A stretch of 64,000 nucleotides of DNA from an uncultured Lachnoclostridium sp. (GTDB taxonomy: Bacteria; Bacillota; Clostridia; Lachnospirales; Lachnospiraceae), in assembly GCA_947369165.1 (NCBI GenBank), contig CANBKJ010000002.1, positions 16,076-80,075 of the forward strand, written 5' to 3'. Positions 30,216 to 39,378 of this stretch are shown here, piece after piece. The notes under the pieces are model-generated. The model was not told where the DNA came from. It did not search any database and saw only the letters and a list, made by a program, of their open reading frames with translations. The translations under genes and the position numbers were made by a program. Positions within the stretch are counted from its first letter, which is position 1. Every line of letters starts with the position of its first letter.

Positions 30216-30722
30216 ATCAGCGATTTAATGATTAACGAGCAGATTCGCGACAGAGAAGTGCGCGTGATCGGCCCGGACGGAGAACAGCTTGGAATTATGT
30301 CAGCGAAAGAAGCTTATTTGAAAGCAAAGGATGCTGACCTTGATCTGGTTAAGATTGCCCCGACGGCAAAGCCGCCGGTATGTAAGATCATCAATTACGG
30401 AAAATTCCGATATGATCAGGCAAGAAAAGAAAAAGAAGCCAAGAAGAAGCAGAGAACGATAGATGTGAAGGAGATTCGTCTTTCGCCGAACATTGATACA
30501 AATGATTTAAATACAAAGGCTAATCAGGCTCGTAAATTCCTGTCCAAGGGTGACAAGGTAAAAGTGACCCTTCGTTTCCGTGGCCGTGAGATGGCGCATA
30601 AGGATGTGGGGCGCGAAGTTCTCAATGCATTTTATGAGAAATTAGAAGACGTCGCTGCGATCGATAAGGAAGCCAAAATGGAAGGAAGAAGCATGATCAT
30701 GTTTTTAACAGCCGCAAAATAG
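30216..30722 (+). CDS. infC: Translation initiation factor IF-3 (ATC start proposed)
   Basis: ISDLMINEQIRDREVRVIGPDGEQLG...; ggagg 8 nt upstream of ATC. Confidence 0.93.
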   Translation: MSDLMINEQIRDREVRVIGPDGEQLGIMSAKEAYLKAKDADLDLVKIAPTAKPPVCKIINYGKFRYDQARKEKEAKKKQRTIDVKEIRLSPNIDTNDLNTKANQARKFLSKGDKVKVTLRFRGREMAHKDVGREVLNAFYEKLEDVAAIDKEAKMEGRSMIMFLTAAK

Positions 30723-30763
30723 TGGTAGATATCTGCTACCAAATATAAATGGAGGAAATAATC

Positions 30764-30967
30764 ATGGCAAATCAGAAAATGAAGACAAAAAGAGCCGCTG
30801 CAAAGCGATTCAAAGTAACCGGAACTGGCAAACTGGTTCGTAACAAAGCTTACAAGAGCCATATCCTGACTAAGAAGACCACGAAGAGAAAAAGAAATCT
30901 CAGAAAATCAACTCTTGTGGATGATACCAACGTAAAGACAATGAAGAAGATCATGCCATATATCTGA
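30764..30967 (+). CDS. rpmI: 50S ribosomal protein L35
   Basis: [24 protein letters not shown]. Confidence 0.96.
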   Translation: MANQKMKTKRAAAKRFKVTGTGKLVRNKAYKSHILTKKTTKRKRNLRKSTLVDDTNVKTMKKIMPYI

Positions 30968-30994
30968 TGGATTGGCGAAGGAGGTAAATGACAA

Positions 30995-31351
30995 ATGGCT
31001 AGAATTAAAGGCGGATTGAACGCAAAGAAAAAACATAAAAGAGTATTGAAACTGGCAAAAGGTTACAGAGGCGCCAGATCCAAACAGTACCGTGTGGCAA
31101 AGCAGTCAGTAATGCGTGCCCTGGAGACTTCTTACACAGGAAGAAAGCAGAGAAAAAGACAGTTCAGACAGCTGTGGATCGCACGTATCAATGCGGCAGC
31201 ACGCATCAATGGACTTTCTTACAGTAAGTTTATGCATGGTCTGAAGCTTGCAGAGGTGGATGTAAACCGTAAAATGCTTTCCGAGATGGCGATCAGTGAT
31301 CCAGAAGGATTTGCAGCTCTTGTTGATGTGGCAAAGAGCAAACTTGCATAG
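30995..31351 (+). CDS. rplT: 50S ribosomal protein L20
   Basis: [37 protein letters not shown]. Confidence 0.97.
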   Translation: MARIKGGLNAKKKHKRVLKLAKGYRGARSKQYRVAKQSVMRALETSYTGRKQRKRQFRQLWIARINAAARINGLSYSKFMHGLKLAEVDVNRKMLSEMAISDPEGFAALVDVAKSKLA

Positions 31352-31407
31352 CTCGATGGTGCTATTTTTGACATAGTTTTCAGTTAAACTGTCTATAATG
31401 AATTTAG

Positions 31408-31441
31408 AAAGGGTACTTCATCCATATGAGGTACCCTTTTT
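31408..31441 (+). terminator. Rho-independent terminator
   Basis: aaagggtac...gtaccctttt. Confidence 0.8.
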
Positions 31442-31485
31442 AGACCAGACGGGCTTAGTGTCGTCGAGTAAAGAGGTGGGAAAGG

Positions 31486-33186
31486 ATGAAAATGATAAGC
31501 AGTAAAAAAGCATGGTTGAGAGTATGGCTGATTCTGTTATTTATTTTAGGCTGTACGGTGTGGGAACCGGTGAAGGCGGAGCAGACCGATAGGGCGGGGG
31601 ATTTTGCTGTAACCCAGACGCCTCTTCCGGAAATGCCTGTATTTCCTTCGGAAACATCTGCCCCTGCTGAAGTGACAGTTCCCACAGAAACGCCATTGCC
31701 ACCGACGCCTGCTCCCACTGCTTCCCCGGCTCCGCTGGTGCTTAAAAACAAAAACGCGGCTTATCGTGCAGGGAAACAAAAAGGGATCGGATATGGAAAG
31801 ATAAAAAAGGGAAAAATATACCGCATATCATCCTATGGTTCTGATCCTGTCAGGCTGCTGCCGTCAAAGAAATCTACTTTTCGTATAATAGGAGGGATAC
31901 GGAAGAAGGATATCACCTCAAAAAAGATAAAGGTCTCGCGGGCGGGGGTTGTTTCCTGTGCCGATAGGGCAAGGGACAAAAAACAGTATGCTATCGTGCA
32001 GGTGACGGCAAAGGAGACTGGGGAAAGTATTTTCGTGTACATTTATTTTGCCCCGCGCCTCTATACAAAGACGCCGGCAAAGCAGGTGGTGTATCAGGGA
32101 AAGACGACGAGACTGTCATATAATTATTCGGCCAAAAAGATTAAGTTCAAATCTTCTAATAAAAAAGTGGCGCGTGTTGATAAAAAAGGAATTGTGACGG
32201 CGAGACAGAAGGGAACAGCTGTCATCGAGGCGAAGGTCAGAGGGTCCCAGAAGAACTTAGTTAAAGTTAAGATTATTGTAAAAGAAGAACCCTGGCTGGT
32301 CAATGACAGGGACACGGTATACAGTTATGAGGATATGACAGAGGATATGCAGCAGATTGCCAGAAAATACCGCGGCAGGGCGGCACTCAAATGTCTTGGA
32401 ACAAGCGAAGATGGGAGAAATATCTGGTGCCTTCGCATTGGCAGTCCTTCCGCGGGGAGAAAGCTTCTGCTGGATGGGGGCATCCATGCGAGAGAATGGC
32501 TGAATTCACTGATGCTTATGCGGAAGAGCGAGGAGATACTGAGACAGTATTCCGATTATAAAAACACGCTGGCACATACATGTCTTTATGTGGTACCCAT
32601 GATCAATCCAGACGGCGTGACGATCTCACAGTCCGGATTTGGTTCTATCAGGAATAAAAAGTTGCGAAAAATCTGCAAAAAGACAAAAAAATCTGCCCGT
32701 ACATGGAAGGGAAATGCCAGAGGGGTAAATCTGAATCTGAATTTTCCTGGGGGCTGGAACACAAAAAACAAGTCTAAAAAACCCGATGGGATGACATATC
32801 CGGGCGAAAAGGCAGCCTCAGAAAAAGAGACGAAGGCAATGATGAGGTTTGTCAACAGCATATCCGGTCTTAAGGAGGCGTTGAATTATCATTCCACCGG
32901 GAGCATTCTCTACTGGAACTATAACGTGGAGGGGACGCCGGCACTCTATAACAGACAGAAGGCACTGGCGGAAAAGGTGAATGAATTTACCGGCTACCGG
33001 CTTATGCCAAAATCCATCAGCACAGATCCCAACGGCGGCTTTGGTGACTGGCTGATCTACAACAAAAAGATTCCCAATGTGACGGTGGAGACGGGATCTG
33101 TTATGTGTCCGCTCCCTCATTCACAGCTGGGGAAAATTACCCGGGAAAACAGCAGCCTGCTCTCCTGGTTTGCCGGAAGCAGATAA
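31486..33186 (+). CDS. Secreted M14 zinc carboxypeptidase with Ig-like domain
   Basis: Signal peptide, Pro/Thr linker, Ig-like KKIKFKSSNKKVARVDKKGIVTARQKG, M14 motifs GGIHAREW, NYHSTG, VTVETG. Confidence 0.88.
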   Translation: MKMISSKKAWLRVWLILLFILGCTVWEPVKAEQTDRAGDFAVTQTPLPEMPVFPSETSAPAEVTVPTETPLPPTPAPTASPAPLVLKNKNAAYRAGKQKGIGYGKIKKGKIYRISSYGSDPVRLLPSKKSTFRIIGGIRKKDITSKKIKVSRAGVVSCADRARDKKQYAIVQVTAKETGESIFVYIYFAPRLYTKTPAKQVVYQGKTTRLSYNYSAKKIKFKSSNKKVARVDKKGIVTARQKGTAVIEAKVRGSQKNLVKVKIIVKEEPWLVNDRDTVYSYEDMTEDMQQIARKYRGRAALKCLGTSEDGRNIWCLRIGSPSAGRKLLLDGGIHAREWLNSLMLMRKSEEILRQYSDYKNTLAHTCLYVVPMINPDGVTISQSGFGSIRNKKLRKICKKTKKSARTWKGNARGVNLNLNFPGGWNTKNKSKKPDGMTYPGEKAASEKETKAMMRFVNSISGLKEALNYHSTGSILYWNYNVEGTPALYNRQKALAEKVNEFTGYRLMPKSISTDPNGGFGDWLIYNKKIPNVTVETGSVMCPLPHSQLGKITRENSSLLSWFAGSR

Positions 33187-33212
33187 AAATAGATAAAAAA
33201 ATGAAAAAACAT

Positions 33213-33241
33213 TTGACAATGAGGAAGAAATCTGGTATTAT
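33213..33241 (+). promoter_or_regulatory. Sigma-A-type promoter upstream of tRNA-Leu
   Basis: ttgaca-N17-tattat. Confidence 0.75.
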
Positions 33242-33264
33242 AGTCAAGCAGTGTTAAATTGCAT

Positions 33265-33347
33265 GCGGAGTTGCTGGAATTGGCAGACAGGCATGACTAA
33301 GGATCATGTGTCTCTGAGACGTGTGGGTTCAAGTCCCATACTCCGCA
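33265..33347 (+). tRNA. tRNA-Leu (anticodon AAG)
   Basis: Acceptor gcggagt/actccgc, anticodon arm catga-ctaagga-tcatg, long variable arm, gggttcaagtccc T-arm; CCA not encoded. Confidence 0.9.
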
Positions 33348-33498
33348 TTGGCAAAATGATAGGAACCGCCTTGGATGGGCGGTTTTTGTCGTTATGTATG
33401 GATCAATGACTTTCGGGGAAATGGTATCCGTGCCGTTGAGCTGACTCGATGGCATATCGGGCCGGAGACGGGCATAAGAAATGAGAGGAGAGGGAAAG

Positions 33499-34227
33499 AT
33501 GAAGTTGAATGTGAAAGTAAAATTAGCTTCGGCGGTTATTTTGACAGGCTTGTGCCTGTCGTTTTCGGCGGCAGATGCAAAGGAGGCCTGTGCGGCGAGG
33601 CAGAAGGTTATAGCCATCGATGCGGGGCATCAGCTGCGGGGAAACAACGCGAAGGAACCTAATGGCCCAGGTTCTTCTACAAAAAAGGCAAAGGTGACGT
33701 CGGGTACCTCCGGCTGTGCAACAAAACTGCCTGAATATAAACTGAACCTTCAGGTGGCTAAGAAGTTAAAGAAAGAACTGGTGAAGCGGGGCTACAAGGT
33801 GGTCATGATCCGCACCAGCCATAATGTAAATATATCCAATGTTCAGCGGGCCCAGGTGGCAAACCAGGCAAAAGCAGATGCCTTTGTGAGAATCCATGCA
33901 AATTCCGCTTCCAGTTCCTCGGTCAGCGGGGCGCTGACCATCGCTCCGACGAACAAAAACCGGTATCTGTCAAAAAAAGTACGGAGCGCCAGCCAGAAAT
34001 TTTCCAAAAAGGTTATTGATGCTTTCTGCCGTGCCACAGGAGCGAAGAACCGTGGTGTCATGTATACGGACACAATGACGGGAATTAACTGGTGTAAGAT
34101 TCCTGTAACTATCATTGAAATGGGCTTTATGAGCAATCCGGCGGAAGACCGGAAGATGTCTTCGGCTTCCTATCAGAAAAAGATGGTAAAGGGAATTGCG
34201 GATGGAATAGATTCATATCTTGCCTGA
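33499..34227 (+). CDS. N-acetylmuramoyl-L-alanine amidase (Amidase_3)
   Basis: KVIAIDAGHQ...EYKLNLQVAKKLKKEL...IRIHANS-like VRIHANSAS...VTIIEMGFMSNPAED. Confidence 0.9.
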   Translation: MKLNVKVKLASAVILTGLCLSFSAADAKEACAARQKVIAIDAGHQLRGNNAKEPNGPGSSTKKAKVTSGTSGCATKLPEYKLNLQVAKKLKKELVKRGYKVVMIRTSHNVNISNVQRAQVANQAKADAFVRIHANSASSSSVSGALTIAPTNKNRYLSKKVRSASQKFSKKVIDAFCRATGAKNRGVMYTDTMTGINWCKIPVTIIEMGFMSNPAEDRKMSSASYQKKMVKGIADGIDSYLA

Positions 34228-34248
34228 TGCCATTTTTTGTGGTAAAAT
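34220..34248 (+). promoter_or_regulatory. Putative promoter for tandem RNA element / SEC-C gene
   Basis: ttgcct-N17-taaaat ending just before the first RNA copy; -35 overlaps the amidase stop region. Confidence 0.5.
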
Positions 34249-34252
34249 GAAC

Positions 34253-34378
34253 GCATAAGCGCGAACGCAGACTTTTAAAGAATGCGGCGCCTGTTTACAG
34301 GCAGATCGCATTCTGAAAAAGGCTATGTGAGCCAAACGAACAGGGAGAAACCGCAGGTTTCGACGTGAGCGCTTATGC
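34253..34378 (+). ncRNA. Structured RNA-like element, copy 1
   Basis: Closing stem gcataagcgc/gcgcttatgc; GA/GA internal loop; variable hairpin gaatgcg...cgcattc; hairpins ggct-atgtg-agcc and gaaacc-gca-ggtttc. Confidence 0.65.
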
Positions 34379-34387
34379 AGATAACAT

Positions 34388-34505
34388 GCGAACGCAGACT
34401 TTCAGGAGCATACATGTCTGCCAGCAGTCAGATGTATGTGACAGAAAGGCTATGTGAGCCAAACGAACAGGGAGAAACCGCAGGTTTCGACGTGAGCGCT
34501 TATGC
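34388..34505 (+). ncRNA. Structured RNA-like element, copy 2
   Basis: Same gcgaacgcagacttt 5' block and identical 61-nt 3' block as copy 1; different variable hairpin catacat(g)tctg/cagatgtatg. Confidence 0.65.
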
Positions 34506-34591
34506 CAGTGAAGTATAAAATAAGTACATTATGGGGCTGCCGCCCTGTCCGGCAGAACAAAAACAGAGAAAAAGCCAGGGAGGACAATTGA

Positions 34592-35101
34592 ATGGCATTA
34601 TTACAGGAATGGAGAGATTATGCATACGCAGAGGATATGCAGAATTCCAAAAAGGGAGAAGAACTTTGGAGAAATTATTTTGAACTGGAAAAAGGAATCT
34701 ATGAGCAGCTTCTGGCGAACCCGGAGGAAGTAGTCGAGGGGACAGTAGAAGGGCTGGCAGAAAAATATGATGTGCCCCTTTCTATGATGGTTGGATTTTT
34801 AGATGGTATTAACGACAGTCTGAAGGAGCCCAATCCCATTGACACGATGGAGAAGGACACACAGGTAAAGCTCGATATTGACTGCGAAAAATTATACTAC
34901 AATATGGTTGAGTGCAATGCCGAGTGGCTGTATACGCTTCCCCAGTGGGACGAGATTCTGACTAAGGAGCGTCAGAAGGAGTTGTACCGCAAACAGAAGG
35001 ACTCTGGTACAGTGCGCAATGAAGAACCGAAAGTGGGAAGAAATGAGCCCTGTCCATGCGGCAGCGGTAAGAAATACAAACATTGCTGCGGTAGAAAATA
35101 A
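34592..35101 (+). CDS. SEC-C metal-binding motif protein
   Basis: C-terminal [21 protein letters not shown]. Confidence 0.85.
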   Translation: MALLQEWRDYAYAEDMQNSKKGEELWRNYFELEKGIYEQLLANPEEVVEGTVEGLAEKYDVPLSMMVGFLDGINDSLKEPNPIDTMEKDTQVKLDIDCEKLYYNMVECNAEWLYTLPQWDEILTKERQKELYRKQKDSGTVRNEEPKVGRNEPCPCGSGKKYKHCCGRK

Positions 35102-35190
35102 GTTCTGGCGAACTTATTTGCGAGTTTTTGCAAAACTCGGGATGAGCAGAAATCATGTACAGAAATTAAAAATAAAATGGAGGTAAGGAA

Positions 35191-36054
35191 ATGTTAGTTT
35201 CAGCAAAAGAGATGCTTACAAAAGCAAAGGCAGGAAAATATGCGGTAGGACAGTTTAATATCAACAATCTTGAGTGGACAAAATCAATTCTCCTCACAGC
35301 AGAAGAGTTAAAATCCCCTGTTATTCTTGGTGTATCTGAGGGAGCGGGAAAGTACATGTGCGGTTATAAGACTGTTGTGGGTATGGTAAATGGAATGTTG
35401 GAGGAGCTTGGAATCACCGTACCAGTAGCCCTTCATCTTGACCATGGCAGCTATGAGGGAGCAAAGGCATGTATCGAAGCAGGTTTTTCTTCTATTATGT
35501 TTGATGGATCTCATTATCCGATCGAGGAAAATGTGGCAAAGACAAAAGAACTGGTAGCAGTCTGCAATGAAAAAGGCATGTCCATTGAGGCAGAGGTTGG
35601 TTCTATCGGCGGTGAAGAGGATGGAGTCGTTGGCGCAGGAGAGTGCGCAGATCCTGAAGAATGTAAGATGATCGCAGACCTTGGTGTTACTATGCTGGCA
35701 GCCGGAATCGGAAATATTCACGGAAAATACCCAGAGAACTGGGCGGGTCTCAGCTTTGAGACACTGGATGCTGTACAGCAGCTGACAGGAGATATGCCGT
35801 TGGTACTTCACGGTGGAACAGGAATCCCTGAGGATATGATTAAAAAGGCCATTAGCCTTGGAGTTTCTAAGATTAATGTAAATACAGAGTGTCAGCTTTC
35901 CTTTGCAGATGCGACACGTAAATATATTGAGGCTGGAAAAGATCTGGAAGGAAAGGGCTTTGACCCACGTAAGCTTCTGGCTCCGGGTGCCGAAGCAATT
36001 AAAGCTACAGTAAAAGAAAAAATGGAATTATTTGGTTCAGTTGGAAAAGCTTGA
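35191..36054 (+). CDS. fba: Class II fructose-bisphosphate aldolase
   Basis: AVGQFNINNLEW, VALHLDHGS, MFDGSHYPIEEN, VLHGGTGIP. Confidence 0.95.
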   Translation: MLVSAKEMLTKAKAGKYAVGQFNINNLEWTKSILLTAEELKSPVILGVSEGAGKYMCGYKTVVGMVNGMLEELGITVPVALHLDHGSYEGAKACIEAGFSSIMFDGSHYPIEENVAKTKELVAVCNEKGMSIEAEVGSIGGEEDGVVGAGECADPEECKMIADLGVTMLAAGIGNIHGKYPENWAGLSFETLDAVQQLTGDMPLVLHGGTGIPEDMIKKAISLGVSKINVNTECQLSFADATRKYIEAGKDLEGKGFDPRKLLAPGAEAIKATVKEKMELFGSVGKA

Positions 36055-36128
36055 TCAGTATAACGTCATATAAAAAAGCCATACTATTCCTGTAACGTTA
36101 ACACATTACAAACAGGAGGAATACTACA

Positions 36129-36398
36129 ATGGCTAAGAATTTTTTAGACGATTTCAATGAAAAGAACAGTACAAACAACAACTCGAACAACAGCACGAAG
36201 AATAGTACAAATAACAGTACTAACAACAGGTCAAACTGCTCAAACTGCCGGAACTCTTCAGGTTGCAAGAACAGCACAAACAACAACTCGAACAACAGCA
36301 CAAAGAACACAAGCAGCAACTCAAGTAACAGTTCAAGTAAGAATTCCAGCAAAAATTCTACAAAGAATGCAAACAATTCTTACAACAGCACAAAGTAG
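36129..36398 (+). CDS. Asn/Ser/Thr/Lys low-complexity protein with Cys cluster
   Basis: aggagg RBS; MAKNFLDDFNEKNSTNNN...NCSNCRNSSGCKN... Confidence 0.65.
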   Translation: MAKNFLDDFNEKNSTNNNSNNSTKNSTNNSTNNRSNCSNCRNSSGCKNSTNNNSNNSTKNTSSNSSNSSSKNSSKNSTKNANNSYNSTK

Positions 36399-36647
36399 TT
36401 TGCCACAGCGATCAGGCCGTCACCATTTGGGGGCGGCTTGATTTGTGCGGAAGGCACAAGCCATGGTGCGCCCGCGAACCCGAGTGGTCTCGCGAAGCGT
36501 GAGGCTCATGGTTTACGCGGAGGTAGTTTAATGGAGCCCATTACGCCAGTACGGCTTGGTGAGCAAAATGGGCTGTCGGCGTTATTCTTATGGGTCACGT
36601 TTTACATAATCATGTCATATAATGTAATAAAAAAGAACGTGATAAGT

Positions 36648-36968
36648 ATGAGTTTTTCGATAATACCCATCCAGGATCTGGAGAATTATCTCAGAAGACC
36701 GGGAACAATTCTCATAGATTTACGGGAGGAAGAAGATTATGAACATGGCCATATAAAAGGTGCTAAAAATATACCTTATGAGCGCTGGCAGGTGGAAAAA
36801 GAAACCTGGACCCACAGATACGACACCGTGGTGTTTTATTGTGAACGGGGGAATCAGAGTATGTATGCGGCGAGGGAAATGAACAAGAAGGGCTATTATG
36901 CCATCAGCATCGCCGGGGGATACCAGGGATATAAGGTATGGAAAAGAAAGGAAACGAATGCTGAATGA
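36648..36968 (+). CDS. Rhodanese-like domain protein
   Basis: LIDLREEEDYEHGHIKGAKNIPYERW...VVFYCERGNQSMYAAREM; internal ATG preferred to 36438. Confidence 0.85.
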   Translation: MSFSIIPIQDLENYLRRPGTILIDLREEEDYEHGHIKGAKNIPYERWQVEKETWTHRYDTVVFYCERGNQSMYAAREMNKKGYYAISIAGGYQGYKVWKRKETNAE

Positions 36969-38113
36969 AAAATAACACATATGAGCTGATCGCACCATGC
37001 CATTTTGGAATGGAAGCAGTGTTAAAACGGGAAATTCTGGATCTTGGCTATGAGATTTCGGCAGTGGATAATGGAAAAGTTACTTTTCGGGCAGATGCGG
37101 AGGGAATTTGCCGGGCTAATATTTTCCTGCGGACAACAGAACGGATTCTTTTGAAGGTGGCAGAATTTAAGGCATATACCTTTGATGAACTGTTTGAAAA
37201 TATTAAGGCGCTGCCATGGGACAGATACATCCCCAAAGATGGAAAATTCTGGGTAGCTAAAGCTTCCTCGGTAAACAGCCAGCTGTTCAGCCCATCAGAT
37301 ATTCAGCGCATTGTAAAAAAGGCAATGGTAGAAAGTCTGAAACAGACTTATCGCCAGGAGTGGTTTGCGGAGGACGGGGCAGAATATCCTCTGCGTATCA
37401 GTATTCTAAAAAATGTTGTGACGGTGGGGCTTGATACGACAGGGACGTCTCTTCACAAGAGAGGTTACCGTAAGTATACAGCTCCCGCACCGGTGACGGA
37501 GACGCTGGCGGCAGCGCTGCTCCTTCTTTCGCCATGGAAAAAGGACCGGATTCTGGTGGATCCATTTTGTGGAAGTGGCACAATCCTCATTGAGGCAGCG
37601 ATGATCGCCATGAATATGGCTCCAGGGATGAACCGGGAATTTACTGCCGAGGGCTGGACCAACCTCATTCCTAAAAAGGAGTGGTACTCAGTGGTAGAGG
37701 AAGCTTCTGATCTATTGGAAGAGGAAGCAGAGGTTAACATACAGGGCTACGATATCGACGGAGAAGTTTTGAAAATGGCAAGGGCAAATGCGGCACTTGC
37801 CGGTGTGGACAAGCAGATTCATTTTCAACAGAGAGACATCATTAATTTCAGTTCACCGAAAAAATATGGTTTTGTTATATCCAATCCACCCTATGGTGAG
37901 AGACTTTCATCTAAAAAGGAAATGGAGCTGTTATACCGTACTATTGGCAACATCATTCGAGAAAATGAGACTTGGTCTTTCTTCCTTCTGAGCGGTTTTG
38001 AGGAAGCGCAGAAGGCCATCGGAAAAAAAGCGACGAAAAACCGGAAGATCTATAACGGCATGATGAAGACCTACCTTTATCAGTACATGGGGACAAAGCC
38101 TCCAAGACGCTGA
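36965..38113 (+). CDS. THUMP-domain class I rRNA methyltransferase (RlmL/YpsC-like)
   Basis: LVDPFCGSGTILIEAAMIAMNMAPG; FVISNPPYGERL. Confidence 0.92.
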   Translation: MKNNTYELIAPCHFGMEAVLKREILDLGYEISAVDNGKVTFRADAEGICRANIFLRTTERILLKVAEFKAYTFDELFENIKALPWDRYIPKDGKFWVAKASSVNSQLFSPSDIQRIVKKAMVESLKQTYRQEWFAEDGAEYPLRISILKNVVTVGLDTTGTSLHKRGYRKYTAPAPVTETLAAALLLLSPWKKDRILVDPFCGSGTILIEAAMIAMNMAPGMNREFTAEGWTNLIPKKEWYSVVEEASDLLEEEAEVNIQGYDIDGEVLKMARANAALAGVDKQIHFQQRDIINFSSPKKYGFVISNPPYGERLSSKKEMELLYRTIGNIIRENETWSFFLLSGFEEAQKAIGKKATKNRKIYNGMMKTYLYQYMGTKPPRR

Positions 38114-38204
38114 TTTATTCCTGCTCATTTTGATATGTAAATGTAAAAGTCGCTTGCTATTTTACGCTGTACCGATTATACTAAGAAAGAAGTGAGGAAA
38201 TATT

Positions 38205-38789
38205 ATGGCAAAGAAACTTATATTTGCGACCAATAATCAGGGAAAAGTAAATGAGATCCGCCAGATTCTGGGAGAGGGTTATGACGTATATTCTCTCAAA
38301 GATTTGGACATACATACTGATATCGTGGAAGATGGAGCCAGTTTTGAAGAAAATGCTGTGATCAAAGCAAAGGCCATCTGTGAGGAGACAGGAGAGATGG
38401 TACTGGCGGATGATTCCGGTTTTGAGGTAGATTATCTGAATGGTGAACCTGGCATCTATTCTGCCAGATATCTGGGAGAAGAGACATCCTACGATATTAA
38501 AAATGCAGATCTGCTCCGCCGTTGCGAAGCGGCCGGAGAAGGTGAAAGGACGGCGCGGTTTGTGTGCGTGATCGCATGTGCTTACCCAGATGGAAGAGTC
38601 GATACCACCAGAGGGGTAATTGAAGGAGTACTGGCGCATGAGCCGAAGGGAACCAATGGATTTGGCTACGATCCGATCTTTTATCTGCCGGAGCGGGGCT
38701 GCACTACCGGGGAACTGGAGCCGGAGGAAAAGAACCGCATCAGCCACCGGGGGATCGCATTGAGAAAAATGGTAGAAAAATTAAAGTAG
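38205..38789 (+). CDS. rdgB: XTP/dITP diphosphatase (RdgB/HAM1)
   Basis: LIFATNNQGKVNEIRQIL, LADDSGFEVDYLNGEPGIYSARY. Confidence 0.93.
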   Translation: MAKKLIFATNNQGKVNEIRQILGEGYDVYSLKDLDIHTDIVEDGASFEENAVIKAKAICEETGEMVLADDSGFEVDYLNGEPGIYSARYLGEETSYDIKNADLLRRCEAAGEGERTARFVCVIACAYPDGRVDTTRGVIEGVLAHEPKGTNGFGYDPIFYLPERGCTTGELEPEEKNRISHRGIALRKMVEKLK

Positions 38790-38848
38790 TACTTGAAAAA
38801 AGTAGTATTTGTTGTACTGGCGGCACCTTTATCGGGAGAATATATGAT

Positions 38849-39331
38849 ATGGCAAAATATCTAGTGTTCAGCGACTCACATGGAAGAGATGAGAAAATGC
38901 TGGACATCATTAAACAATATAAAGAAGCAGAGGGAGTTTTTTTCCTGGGAGACATAGAAAATCATGGAGACAGGCTGAGAAATTCCATTCCAGGACCTGT
39001 TTATATGGTCAGGGGAAATTGTGACTGGTCTTCGGATGCGCCGGAGTTTCTTACGTTTCCGTTGCATGGCCACCGCATCGCCATGACTCATGGGCACAGA
39101 CAGCACGTGGTTGGCGGAGTAAACATCCTTAAGTATTGGGCGTTGGAACAGGAAGCGGATATCGTGATGTATGGTCACACCCATGTTCCTTTTGTGGAGC
39201 AGACCTCCCAACTGACGATTCTAAATCCAGGCAGCATCTCCAAACCGAGACAGGGTGATGGCATACCTACTTATGCGGTAATTGATTTTGCAGAGGGTGG
39301 AGAAGTTCAGATTGAGATTTGTAAAGTATGA
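38849..39331 (+). CDS. YfcE-type metallophosphoesterase
   Basis: SDSHGRDEKM, VRGNCDW, MTHGH, YGHTHVPF. Confidence 0.9.
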   Translation: MAKYLVFSDSHGRDEKMLDIIKQYKEAEGVFFLGDIENHGDRLRNSIPGPVYMVRGNCDWSSDAPEFLTFPLHGHRIAMTHGHRQHVVGGVNILKYWALEQEADIVMYGHTHVPFVEQTSQLTILNPGSISKPRQGDGIPTYAVIDFAEGGEVQIEICKV

Positions 39332-39378
39332 GATGCCGCTCTCACCGGCACTACCATAAAGGAAAGGATTAATATAAA

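Noticed and set aside
33297-33662. ORFs overlapping tRNA-Leu
   Set aside because: They translate tRNA and amidase leader sequence; no RBS or homology motif.
36091-36111. tgtaacgttaacacattaca as a cre-like operator upstream of the Asn-rich gene
   Set aside because: Close to a cre palindrome but one base short of the consensus, and too near the RBS to interpret with confidence.
36098-36376. Antisense Leu-rich 92-aa ORF
   Set aside because: Complement of Asn/Ser/Thr codon repeats; the plus strand has a clear RBS and start.
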